The notes: generated by a model from the sequence alone, not told the origin. 14,415 nt of DNA from Haemophilus sp. (GCA_019423005.1 JAHZCF010000052.1:1-14415), one strand, 5' to 3'. Positions 1 through 7,928 are shown, numbered from the stretch's first letter. Made by a program: numbers and translations.

Positions 1-162
1 CTTCTAGTTAGTTAACAGTTAAAACTTAACACATTAGATAAACTAATTGTGGATGGCGATATGCTAACGGATTTTTCAGGTGCTCGTCAATTGAGCAATA
101 TAAAATAAATGAAATAAATAAAATGTAATACTGATCCGACCAGATTGGTGATTTATCATTTT
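1..162. other. Upstream intergenic segment, nothing firm
   Basis: AT-rich DNA before the first FNR box. A short open stretch on the plus strand, 16-108, reads as about 30 codons ending in TAA (last residues RQLSNIK). It is preceded in frame by TAA at 13-15 and has no ribosome site at its only internal ATG (61). It could be the decayed 3' end of an upstream gene, but I cannot assign it. I see no terminator hairpin and no other gene. Confidence 0.4.
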
Positions 163-176
163 TTGATTTTTATCAA
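163..176 (+). promoter_or_regulatory. Perfect FNR box upstream of first dmsA
   Basis: TTGATTTTTATCAA matches the FNR consensus TTGAT-N4-ATCAA in all ten defined positions. Its centre (169.5) lies 41.5 bases before 211, and a -10-like TACACT sits at 200-205. This is the geometry of a class II FNR-activated promoter, so the gene should be switched on without oxygen. The site is seen directly; the start point and the regulation are inferred. Confidence 0.85.
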
Positions 177-199
177 CAACCATCTGAACCTTTTTTCTT

Positions 200-205
200 T
201 ACACT
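200..205 (+). promoter_or_regulatory. Probable -10 element of first dmsA promoter
   Basis: TACACT matches four of six bases of TATAAT and begins 37 bases after the first base of the FNR box. That is the same spacing as in the promoter of the second dmsA. The predicted transcript starts near 211-212, giving a leader of about 30 bases. No good -35 is present, as expected where FNR covers that region. Confidence 0.55.
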
Positions 206-242
206 GAAAAGCATCACTTCATTATTCCGGGAGAATATGATT

Positions 243-2663
243 ATGGATAAAAATAATCCAAACTTTTTTGCGTTTAATCGCAGACAACTTCTTAAAACCA
301 GTGCCGCTCTGGCTACAGTTTCTCAATTACCCCTTCCTTTCACTTCCAAAGCTGAAACTAAACCGATTGTAGAATCCACAGAAAAAGTCGTGTGGAATAC
401 TTGTCCTGGTAACTGCCACAGTCGTTGTGCGCTTCGTTTACATGTGAAAGATAACGAAGTCTATCAAGTCGAAACAGATAATACTGGCGACGATATTTAT
501 GGCAATCACCAAGTTCGTGCTTGTTTGCGTGGACGCTCTATTCGAAGAGTTATGAATCATCCTGACCGTCTAAAATACCCCATGAAACGAATTGGCAAAC
601 GAGGAGAAGGGAAATTTAAACGTATCAGCTGGGAAGAGGCTTATGACACTATTGCAGATAACCTCAAACGTATTGTAAAGGAATATGGTAATGAAGCCGT
701 GTATATTAATTACAGCTCCGGTGTAAGCGCAGGAAATATGCTCCGTTCTGCCGCACCGACTTCGCCCTTTGCTCGTTTGATGAATTGTTATGGCGGTTAT
801 TTAAGCTATTACGGCACTTACAGTCGTGCACAAGTTTCTATGGCTATGCCTTACACTTACGGCTCGAATGAAGGGAACGCAACATCAGATATTATCAATA
901 GCAAACTGGTCGTGTATTTCGGTAATAATCCGATGGAAACACGCATGAGCGGCGGGGGAATTACATATCATCTGGAGCAAGCTCGTGAAATTTCGAAAGC
1001 GAAAATGATCGTAATCGATCGTCGTTATACTGATACTGCCGCAGGGCGTGAAGATGAATGGGTGCCAATTCGTCCTGGTACCGATGCTGCATTAGTTGCG
1101 GGAATGGCATATGTGATGATTAGTGAAAATTTAGTCGATCAAGCATTTTTGGATAAATATTGCGTGGGGTATGATGAAAAAACCTTGCCACCAAGTGCGC
1201 CAAAGAATGCTCACTATAAAGCTTATATTCTCGGCTATGGTGAAGATGGTATCGCCAAAACACCAAATTGGGCTGCCAAAATTACTGGTATTCCAGAAGA
1301 AACGATTATTCGACTTGCACGTGAAATTGCTATGACAAAACCTTGTTGTATTGTTCAAGGTTGGGGCATTCAACGTCAATCTAATGGTGAACTTGGTGTT
1401 AGAGCGGTGGCCATGTTAGCTATTTTAACAGGTAATGTCGGAATTCATGGTGGTAATTCAGGTGCACGTGAAGATACTTACAAGATTACCAATGTTAAAT
1501 TTCCAACCTTAAAAAATCCAGTGAAAACGAAGATCTCTGTATTTATGTGGACGGATGCCATAGAAAGAGGTCCTGAAATGACCGCACTTCGAGATGGTGT
1601 TAAAGGGAAAGACAAATTAGATGTACCGATTAAATTTATTTGGAATTATGCGGGTAATACCATCACAAATCAGCATTCTAATATCAATAAAACACATCGT
1701 ATTCTACAAGATGAAAATAAATGCGAAATGATCGTTGTGGTTGAGAATTTTATGACTGATTCTGCTAAATATGCAGATATTTTATTACCAGATTTAATGA
1801 TCACCGAACAAGCAGATCTCACGCCAAATGAATATGCTGGAAATATGGGGTATTTAATATTTGGGCAACCTGCTACTACAGCTAAATTTGAACGGAAGCC
1901 TATTTATGAAATCGCGAGTGAAATAGCCAAACGATTAGGGCAAGATGTCTATGACAAATTTACAGAGGGTAAAACACAAGAAGATTGGGTTAAGTTCTTA
2001 TATGCAGAAATGATGAAAAAAGATAAGGACTTACCCGATTATGAAAATATGAAGAAAATGGGTATTTTCAAAAAACGTGATCCTAAAGGACATTTTGTTG
2101 CGTACAAAGCGTTCAGAGAGGATCCTGAAAAAAATCCATTGAAAACCCCTTCAGGTAAAATTGAAATCTATTCAGAAGCGTTAGCTAAAATTGCTCAAAC
2201 GTGGGAATTGGAAGAGGATGAGGTGATTCATCCATTACCAATTTATCATGCTGGTTTCAACGGTGTAGATGATCCGAAACGCAAAGATTATCCATTCCAA
2301 ATGATTGGTTTCCATTATAAAGCGCGCACCCATTCTTCCTATGGTAACGTCGATATTTTACAAGCAGCTAATCGCCAAGAAATTTGGATTAATCCAATTG
2401 ATGCGCAAGCTAAAAATATCCAAGATGGATCAATGATTCGCGTGTTTAATGAAAATGGCGAAGTTCGCATTGCAGCTAAAGTTACGCCACGTATTATGCC
2501 GGGCGTGCTTGCTATGCCACAAGGTGCATGGCATAAAGCGAATATGAATGGGGATCAAATCGACCATGGCGGCAGCATTAACACACTGACTACACACCGT
2601 CCTTCACCATTGGCAAAAGGTAATCCACAACATTCTAATTTAGTACAGATAGAGATTATTTAA
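243..2663 (+). CDS. dmsA: DMSO reductase family catalytic subunit, YnfE/YnfF-like (first copy)
   Basis: Molybdopterin-containing catalytic subunit that would reduce an S- or N-oxide, or an oxyanion such as selenate, in the periplasm. An ATG at 237 is possible, but the GGGAG at 229-233 is only 3 bases from it and 9 bases from the ATG at 243, so 243 (806 residues) is preferred. The N-terminus carries a Tat signal (NRRQLLK, then a hydrophobic stretch). An FS0 [4Fe-4S] site follows with C54, C58, C62 and C94. The expected molybdenum-ligand serine is S194 in YGTYSRAQ, where DmsA has GDYS. Sequence features such as GNHQVRACLRGRSI, QPATTAKFERKPIY and HSNLVQIE follow my recollection of E. coli YnfE/YnfF more closely than DmsA. 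It has no B or C subunit of its own and probably shares DmsB and DmsC encoded downstream. The substrate cannot be told from the sequence. Confidence 0.9.
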   Translation: MDKNNPNFFAFNRRQLLKTSAALATVSQLPLPFTSKAETKPIVESTEKVVWNTCPGNCHSRCALRLHVKDNEVYQVETDNTGDDIYGNHQVRACLRGRSIRRVMNHPDRLKYPMKRIGKRGEGKFKRISWEEAYDTIADNLKRIVKEYGNEAVYINYSSGVSAGNMLRSAAPTSPFARLMNCYGGYLSYYGTYSRAQVSMAMPYTYGSNEGNATSDIINSKLVVYFGNNPMETRMSGGGITYHLEQAREISKAKMIVIDRRYTDTAAGREDEWVPIRPGTDAALVAGMAYVMISENLVDQAFLDKYCVGYDEKTLPPSAPKNAHYKAYILGYGEDGIAKTPNWAAKITGIPEETIIRLAREIAMTKPCCIVQGWGIQRQSNGELGVRAVAMLAILTGNVGIHGGNSGAREDTYKITNVKFPTLKNPVKTKISVFMWTDAIERGPEMTALRDGVKGKDKLDVPIKFIWNYAGNTITNQHSNINKTHRILQDENKCEMIVVVENFMTDSAKYADILLPDLMITEQADLTPNEYAGNMGYLIFGQPATTAKFERKPIYEIASEIAKRLGQDVYDKFTEGKTQEDWVKFLYAEMMKKDKDLPDYENMKKMGIFKKRDPKGHFVAYKAFREDPEKNPLKTPSGKIEIYSEALAKIAQTWELEEDEVIHPLPIYHAGFNGVDDPKRKDYPFQMIGFHYKARTHSSYGNVDILQAANRQEIWINPIDAQAKNIQDGSMIRVFNENGEVRIAAKVTPRIMPGVLAMPQGAWHKANMNGDQIDHGGSINTLTTHRPSPLAKGNPQHSNLVQIEII

Positions 2664-2685
2664 TAATAGTTATCATTATAGCATG

Positions 2686-2699
2686 TTGATTTTGATCAT
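2686..2699 (+). promoter_or_regulatory. FNR box upstream of second dmsA
   Basis: TTGATTTTGATCAT matches TTGAT-N4-ATCAA except for the final base. It lies in the 163-base gap between the two catalytic genes. Its centre (2692.5) lies 41.5 bases before 2734, with TATTTT at 2723-2728, so this is again class II geometry. It gives the second dmsA and the genes behind it an anaerobic promoter of their own. The site is seen; regulation is inferred. Confidence 0.75.
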
Positions 2700-2722
2700 A
2701 TTATCGTTAGTTAGGGTATACC

Positions 2723-2728
2723 TATTTT
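2723..2728 (+). promoter_or_regulatory. Probable -10 element of second dmsA operon
   Basis: TATTTT matches four of six bases of TATAAT and starts 37 bases after the start of the FNR box, identical to the spacing at the first promoter. The transcript would start near 2734-2735 and leave a leader of about 92 bases before the ATG at 2827. No terminator hairpin separates it from the first dmsA, so read-through is also possible. Confidence 0.5.
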
Positions 2729-2826
2729 TAATTATGTGATCGGAGTCAATATTTTGACATATGAAAGATGCTATTAGTTAATCTATTTCAATGATTACTC
2801 AATCTGACTGTGGGGGGGACGATATT

Positions 2827-5247
2827 ATGAGTAATTTTAATCAAGTAAATCGCCGAGATTTTTTAAAGGCGTCATCTGTTGGTGCGGCTGTTGCAGTGGC
2901 TGATATTACGTTACCTTTTAATGCAATGGCAGCGGATACACCAAAAACTGTACAAGAAAATGAAGAAAAAGTGGTATGGAGTGCTTGTACTGTAAACTGT
3001 GGGAGTCGTTGTCCACTACGTATGCACGTTAAGGATGATCGGATCACGTATGTAGAAACAGATAATACAGGAACCGAAACTTACAATCTTGATCATCAGG
3101 TACGGGCCTGCTTACGTGGTCGTTCTATGCGACGCCGTGTGTATAATCCAGATCGTTTGAAATACCCAATGAAACGCGTGGGTAAACGAGGAGAAGGTAA
3201 ATTTAAACGAATTAGCTGGGATGAAGCGTTGACGGAAATTGCTGATGCACTTAAGCGCAATATAACCCAATATGGAAATGAATCTATATATTTAAACTAT
3301 GGTACAGGAACACTTGGTGGAACAATGACCAAATCCTGGCCACCTGCATCCACAATGCTCGCACGTTTTATGAACTGTATTGGTGGGTATTTAAATCATT
3401 ATGGTGATTATAGTACTGCGCAAATTGCTGTGGGCTTGGATTATACATATGGTGGTAGTTGGGCTCTAGGCAATGGAATGGCGGATATCGAAAATACAAA
3501 ATTAATTGTGTTATTCGGTAATAACCCGAGTGAAACGCGTATGAGTGGTGGAGGATTAACTTACTGTATTGAACAGGCAAAACAGCGTTCCAATGCAAAA
3601 ATGATTTTGATTGATCCTCGCTATACTGATACAGGAGTGGGACGTGAAGACGAATGGATACCAATCCGTCCAGGTACTGATGCCGCATTAGTTTCTGCAC
3701 TCGCATATGTGATGATTACCGAAGATTTGGTTGATCAACCATTCTTGGATAAATACTGTGTGGGCTATGATGAGAAAACGTTACCAGCAGATGCGCCAAA
3801 AAATGGTCATTATAAAGCTTATATTTTAGGTGAAGGAGATGACGGTATTGCCAAAACGCCAGAGTGGGCATCGAAAATTACAGGTATTCCAGTAGATCGG
3901 ATTATTAAACTTGCTCGTGAAATCGGTAGTACTAAACCAGCGTTTATTTCTCAAGGCTGGGGACCACAACGCCGTAGTAATGGAGAGTTGATTTCCCGTG
4001 CTATTGCTATGTTACCTATTTTAACGGGTAATGTAGGTATCCATGGTGGTAATACGGGCGCTCGTGAAAGCGCATATAGTATCCCATTTGTGCGTATGCC
4101 GACTTTGGAAAACCCTGTGAAGGCAAGTATTCCAATGTTTATGTGGACTGATGCAATTTTTCGAGGCACAGAAATGACTGCACTTACTGATGGTATTCGA
4201 GGTGTAGATAAATTATCGGCCCCAATTAAGGTAATTTGGAACTATTCTAGTAATTGCCTTATCAATCAACATGCACAAATTAATCGCACACATGATATTT
4301 TGCAGGATGAAAGTCAGTGTGAAATGATCATCACGATAGATAATCACATGACCTCTACTGCGAAATACAGTGATATTTTGCTACCAGATTGTACGACTTC
4401 CGAACAAATGGATTTTGCATTAGATGCGTTCGTTGCGAATATGGCGTATGTGATTTTTGCCGATCAAGTCATTAAGCCATCTTTTGAATGTCGCACTATT
4501 TACGATATGTTGAGCGATCTGGCTGATAAAATGGGGGTAAAAGATAAATTTACTGAAGGTCGAACACAAGAGGAATGGCTGCGATACATTTATGAGCAAT
4601 CTCGTGAAAAACTGCCAGAATTACCAACCTTCGAAGAGTTTAGACAACAAGGTATTTTCAAAAAAGTAGATCCGAATGGTTTTAAAGTTGCATACAAGGA
4701 TTTCCGTGATGATCCTGAAGCACATCCGTTAAAAACACCATCAGGAAAAATTGAAATTTATTCTTCACGTTTAGCTGAAATTGCTAAAACTTGGAAACTA
4801 GCAGAAGATGAAGTGATTCATCCTTTACCAGTTCATGCACAAAGTTTCGAGCATTATGGCGATCCTCTCATGGAAAAATATCCGTTACAACTTAGCGGTT
4901 TCCACTATAAAGCAAGAACGCACTCCACTTATGGAAACGTGGATGTACTAAAAGCCGCGAACCCACAAGAAGTGTGGATGAACCCAATTGATGCCGCGCC
5001 ACGCAATATTAAAAATGGCGATATGATTCGTATCTTTAATGATCGCGGTGAAGTGCGCATTAATGTGAAAGTTACTCCACGTATTATTCCGGGTGTCGTC
5101 GCCTTGAGTGAAGGAGCATGGTACGCACCTGATAAAGATCGAATAGATCATTCAGGTTGCGTTAATGTATTGACTACCCAAAGACCATCACCGTTGGCAA
5201 AAGGTAATCCACAACATTCTAATTTAGTTCAAGTGGAACGCTTGTAG
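2827..5247 (+). CDS. dmsA: Anaerobic dimethyl sulfoxide reductase catalytic subunit DmsA (second copy)
   Basis: Catalytic subunit of DMSO reductase, reducing DMSO and related S- and N-oxides at a bis-MGD molybdenum centre. The frame is open from an ATG at 2791, but the run of G at 2812-2818 sits correctly before the ATG at 2827. That start gives 806 residues, the length I recall for H. influenzae DmsA, beginning MSNFNQVNRRDFLK. The Tat signal is NRRDFLK followed by a hydrophobic stretch ending near AMA-AD. FS0 cysteines are C54, C58, C62 and C95. The molybdenum-ligand serine is S196 in HYGDYSTAQ, as in E. coli DmsA. WSACTVNCGSRCPLRMHV and the region from about residue 155 to 215 follow E. coli DmsA closely. 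dmsB starts 10 bases downstream. The gene contains no exact uptake signal. Confidence 0.97.
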   Translation: MSNFNQVNRRDFLKASSVGAAVAVADITLPFNAMAADTPKTVQENEEKVVWSACTVNCGSRCPLRMHVKDDRITYVETDNTGTETYNLDHQVRACLRGRSMRRRVYNPDRLKYPMKRVGKRGEGKFKRISWDEALTEIADALKRNITQYGNESIYLNYGTGTLGGTMTKSWPPASTMLARFMNCIGGYLNHYGDYSTAQIAVGLDYTYGGSWALGNGMADIENTKLIVLFGNNPSETRMSGGGLTYCIEQAKQRSNAKMILIDPRYTDTGVGREDEWIPIRPGTDAALVSALAYVMITEDLVDQPFLDKYCVGYDEKTLPADAPKNGHYKAYILGEGDDGIAKTPEWASKITGIPVDRIIKLAREIGSTKPAFISQGWGPQRRSNGELISRAIAMLPILTGNVGIHGGNTGARESAYSIPFVRMPTLENPVKASIPMFMWTDAIFRGTEMTALTDGIRGVDKLSAPIKVIWNYSSNCLINQHAQINRTHDILQDESQCEMIITIDNHMTSTAKYSDILLPDCTTSEQMDFALDAFVANMAYVIFADQVIKPSFECRTIYDMLSDLADKMGVKDKFTEGRTQEEWLRYIYEQSREKLPELPTFEEFRQQGIFKKVDPNGFKVAYKDFRDDPEAHPLKTPSGKIEIYSSRLAEIAKTWKLAEDEVIHPLPVHAQSFEHYGDPLMEKYPLQLSGFHYKARTHSTYGNVDVLKAANPQEVWMNPIDAAPRNIKNGDMIRIFNDRGEVRINVKVTPRIIPGVVALSEGAWYAPDKDRIDHSGCVNVLTTQRPSPLAKGNPQHSNLVQVERL

Positions 5248-5257
5248 GGAGTGAATA

Positions 5258-5875
5258 ATGAAACAATATGGCTTTTATTTTGATTCGGATCGCTGTACAG
5301 GTTGTAAAACTTGCGAATTAGCCTGTAAAGATTACAAAGACTTAGGCACGGATGTAAATTTCCGCCGTATTTATGAATACACAGGCGGCAACTGGAACCA
5401 ACAAGCAGACGATTGCTGGCATCAAGATGTGTTTGCCTATTATATGTCAATTTCTTGTAACCATTGTGAAAATCCAGCTTGTACTGCAGTTTGTCCGACT
5501 GGGGCAATGCACAAAAATGAAGATGGTTTTGTTATTGTAAATGAAGAAACTTGTATTGGATGCCGTTATTGTAATATGGCGTGTCCTTATGATGCACCGC
5601 AATATGATGCACAAAAAGGTCATATGACAAAATGTGACGGGTGTTATTCTCGCGTGAAAGCAGGACAAAAACCAATCTGTGTTGATGCTTGTCCATTGCG
5701 TGCTCTTGATTTTGCACCAATTGATGAATTGCGAGCTAAATATGGCGAGCAAGCTTCTATTGCGCCATTACCGCCAGCAGAGATTACTCATCCTAATTTA
5801 GTGGTGAAACCAAATAAAAATTCCCGTCCAAGTGGGGACACAAGCGGATTCTTAGGCAATCCAAGAGAGGTGTAA
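5258..5875 (+). CDS. dmsB: DMSO reductase iron-sulfur subunit DmsB
   Basis: Electron-transfer subunit carrying four [4Fe-4S] clusters between the membrane anchor and the catalytic subunit. The 205 residues match the E. coli length, and four cysteine groups are complete: C13/C16/C19/C23, C67/C70/C75/C79, C99/C102/C105/C109 and C126/C129/C141/C145. C102 has the same number as the well-studied E. coli ligand. There is no signal peptide, as expected for a subunit exported with its Tat-tagged partner. A GGGAG site lies just before the ATG. The gene follows the second dmsA by 10 bases and precedes dmsC by 1 base. With two catalytic genes upstream and only one B gene, it probably serves both. Confidence 0.97.
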   Translation: MKQYGFYFDSDRCTGCKTCELACKDYKDLGTDVNFRRIYEYTGGNWNQQADDCWHQDVFAYYMSISCNHCENPACTAVCPTGAMHKNEDGFVIVNEETCIGCRYCNMACPYDAPQYDAQKGHMTKCDGCYSRVKAGQKPICVDACPLRALDFAPIDELRAKYGEQASIAPLPPAEITHPNLVVKPNKNSRPSGDTSGFLGNPREV

Positions 5876-5876
5876 G

Positions 5877-6713
5877 ATGAACGGATTACATGAACTTCCA
5901 TTAGTCTTTTTCACAGTGTTAGCTCAAAGTGCGGTCGGAGCTTGGCTTGTTTTTACTTTCGTGCTATTGGGTGAAAAAAATGACAAAAGCAGAGCCTACA
6001 TTCATAAAGCGATGTTTGTGATTTTGGCTATTTTAGGTTTGGGTTTTATTGCTTCTGTCATGCATTTGGGAACCCCAGTGCGGGCGTTCAACTCTCTTAA
6101 TCGTGTTGGCGAATCGATGATGAGTAACGAGATCGCCTCAGGTGCAGTATTCTTTGGTTTGGCTGGGTTATATTGGCTGATTGCTATTTTAGGTAAAATG
6201 CCTGCTTTCCTTGGAAATGTGTGGAGAATTTTGACCGCACTTATTGGGCTTTGTTTTATGTATATGATGAATCAGGTTTATCATATTATCAGTGTACCGA
6301 CTTGGAATACCGTCCTGACTTCTTGGTTATTCTATCTCACCGTAGCATTAGGCGGTTTGGCTTTAGCTTATGCGCTTTTAATGCCAAATAAACAACGAAG
6401 CTATCAACTTAACTTTGTGCCAGGTTTATTTGCTTTTGCAGTGTTATGTGCTGCCGTGGTTTGTATATATCAAGGCTTTCATTTACAAGGTATTCATAGT
6501 GCGATCCAAAATGCAGCAGCTCTCGTGCCAGATTATGCGGTGATGACAGCTGTACGTTTATGTTTATTAGCTATTGCATCATTCTTATTCTTCCGTGCTA
6601 AAAATGCGGGTTTATTATGGGGTGGAGTTATTTTAACTTTTGTTGCTGAAGGCATTGGTCGTGCGTTATTTTATGGATTACACATGACATATGGTATGGC
6701 GATTGGTAGCTAG
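5877..6713 (+). CDS. dmsC: DMSO reductase membrane anchor DmsC
   Basis: Integral inner-membrane subunit that oxidises menaquinol and anchors DmsAB. The 278 residues contain about eight hydrophobic segments, near 9-31, 44-63, 86-106, 115-135, 147-168, 179-199, 222-240 and 246-266. H63 in SVMHLGTP corresponds to the quinol-site histidine H65 of E. coli DmsC. The conserved stretches RAFNSLNRVG, SNEIASG, AAALVPDY and ALFYGLHMTYGMA are present. The ATG is one base after the dmsB stop, with GAGAGG inside the end of dmsB as its ribosome site. Uptake signals lie inside the gene at 5927-5935 and 6234-6242. Confidence 0.96.
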   Translation: MNGLHELPLVFFTVLAQSAVGAWLVFTFVLLGEKNDKSRAYIHKAMFVILAILGLGFIASVMHLGTPVRAFNSLNRVGESMMSNEIASGAVFFGLAGLYWLIAILGKMPAFLGNVWRILTALIGLCFMYMMNQVYHIISVPTWNTVLTSWLFYLTVALGGLALAYALLMPNKQRSYQLNFVPGLFAFAVLCAAVVCIYQGFHLQGIHSAIQNAAALVPDYAVMTAVRLCLLAIASFLFFRAKNAGLLWGGVILTFVAEGIGRALFYGLHMTYGMAIGS

Positions 6714-6749
6714 TATCTAAATAAGTGCGGTTAGATTTTCGGAGATTTT

Positions 6750-7361
6750 ATGCAAAACACGTTTCAACAAATTTCCCTTTACGGACGTCTGCTTGGTGCA
6801 TCCTTTTATTATGAACCAAGTGATTCGCGTATTGCCGGTGTTTTAGATTTCTTTCGCCAACCGACTTGGACGGAAGAATGGGAAATTCCGTTGGAAGAAA
6901 AAGCATGTGAAAAAATTACCGCACTTATCAACCAAGGTTTAACACAAGACCTTACAGAGCAATATCAAAACCTCTTTATTGGTCCAAATGAATTGGTCGC
7001 TCCTCCTTGGGGATCGGTTTATCTTGATCCTGAATGTGTAATTTTTGGAAATTCATTATTGGCATTACGTGATTTTTTAAATTGTCATCAAATTGCTTTC
7101 CAAGCACAGCAAGATGAACCAGAAGATCATATAGGCTTAATGCTGATGTTGTCTGCATATCTTGCAGAAACTCGACCGCACTTATTAGTCGAATTTCTAA
7201 GCCAGCATTTATTGACCTGGGCGCCACACTTTCTCACTAAGTTGGCGAATGTTGAAAATTATCCGTTTTATCAAGGCTTAGCGCAACTTACCTTAATTAC
7301 ACTCGATGATTGGAAACAGAAATTAAGCCTTTCGGTGCCAGACGTTCGTTTTTATCGTTAA
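6750..7361 (+). CDS. dmsD: Tat proofreading chaperone DmsD (TorD/DmsD family)
   Basis: Cytoplasmic chaperone that binds the Tat signal of DmsA-type reductases and delays export until cofactor is inserted. The 203 residues compare with 204 in E. coli DmsD. Family motifs are visible: YQNLFIGPNELVAPPWGSVYLD at about 72-93 and EPEDH at 123-127, the signal-peptide binding region. The ribosome site is CGGAG at 6739-6743. It follows dmsC by 36 bases, a gap that carries an uptake signal but no terminator, so it is probably in the same operon. With two different Tat leaders upstream (NRRQLLK and NRRDFLK), this single chaperone probably serves both, as E. coli DmsD does for DmsA and YnfE/F. Confidence 0.94.
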   Translation: MQNTFQQISLYGRLLGASFYYEPSDSRIAGVLDFFRQPTWTEEWEIPLEEKACEKITALINQGLTQDLTEQYQNLFIGPNELVAPPWGSVYLDPECVIFGNSLLALRDFLNCHQIAFQAQQDEPEDHIGLMLMLSAYLAETRPHLLVEFLSQHLLTWAPHFLTKLANVENYPFYQGLAQLTLITLDDWKQKLSLSVPDVRFYR

Positions 7362-7365
7362 TGCT

Positions 7366-7899
7366 ATGAGTACAAATTGTAAAGACGAAGCTTATTATCA
7401 AGCATATTTAACGCATCATCATATATCTCGGCGTGGGTTATTTAGAGGAGTGCTTGGTGCAACGGAGGTGCCGCAAGAAAAGCAAATCCGTAAAGTTCAT
7501 CGACCGCCATTTTCAGCTCGAGAAGATTTGTTTTTGGCTGTTTGTAATGGCTGTGGTGATTGTGTTTCAGCCTGCCCCAATAATTTATTGCGTCTTGTGT
7601 ATAACAAAGCTGAATTAGATATTGAGTATATGGCTTGTGATCTCTGTGGTAAATGTGCAGAGGCATGTCAAACCCATGCACTTTATCCCTATTTTCCCGC
7701 TGATACAGGACTTCGTCCAAAATTTGGAAAAGACTGTATTACACTTCAAGGGCAGTCTTGCGATGTTTGTCGAGAAAGTTGTTCTCAAAAGGCTATTCGA
7801 GCCGATTTATCATTAGTTCCCGATCTATGTAATGGCTGTGGCGAATGCAAAATCTCTTGTTTTGTTTCAGCTATTTCTCTAATTTTGTCTAAAAATTAA
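7366..7899 (+). CDS. napF: NapF-like ferredoxin-type protein with four cysteine groups
   Basis: Cytoplasmic iron-sulfur protein resembling NapF, which in E. coli helps maturation of the periplasmic nitrate reductase. The 177 residues hold C60/C63/C66/C70, C91/C94/C97/C101, C124/C132/C135/C139 and C155/C158/C161/C165. SRRGLFRG at 21-28 resembles a Tat motif but matches the SRRGILTG start of E. coli NapF and has no long hydrophobic stretch, so export is unlikely. The ATG is 4 bases past the dmsD stop. No nap structural genes are here. Its place at the end of a dms operon suggests a role in cluster or cofactor loading of the DmsA proteins (inference). It may be a paralogue of the true nap-operon gene, so the symbol is by similarity only. 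Confidence 0.85.
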   Translation: MSTNCKDEAYYQAYLTHHHISRRGLFRGVLGATEVPQEKQIRKVHRPPFSAREDLFLAVCNGCGDCVSACPNNLLRLVYNKAELDIEYMACDLCGKCAEACQTHALYPYFPADTGLRPKFGKDCITLQGQSCDVCRESCSQKAIRADLSLVPDLCNGCGECKISCFVSAISLILSKN

Positions 7900-7928
7900 T
7901 TCAATATTAAGGTGAGATTATTATCATT

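Noticed and set aside
2664..2682. AT-rich inverted repeat after the first dmsA as a terminator
   Set aside because: The pairing is short and interrupted, has no G-C core and no T tract.
2715..2722. GGTATACC palindrome just before the -10 of the second dmsA
   Set aside because: An 8-base palindrome is expected by chance and I know no matching operator; it is too short to support a site.
2791..2826. Extra N-terminal residues for the second DmsA from the ATG at 2791
   Set aside because: The G-rich ribosome site lies at 2812-2818, inside this extension, and places initiation at 2827, directly before a normal Tat leader.
3368..3706. Antisense open frame of 112 codons within the second dmsA
   Set aside because: Its translation has no domain or signal and no ribosome site, and it lies opposite strongly conserved DmsA codons; it is a shadow frame.
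7426..7449. SRRGLFRG in the NapF-like protein as a Tat export signal
   Set aside because: No adequate hydrophobic region follows, and E. coli NapF has the same kind of motif while remaining cytoplasmic.
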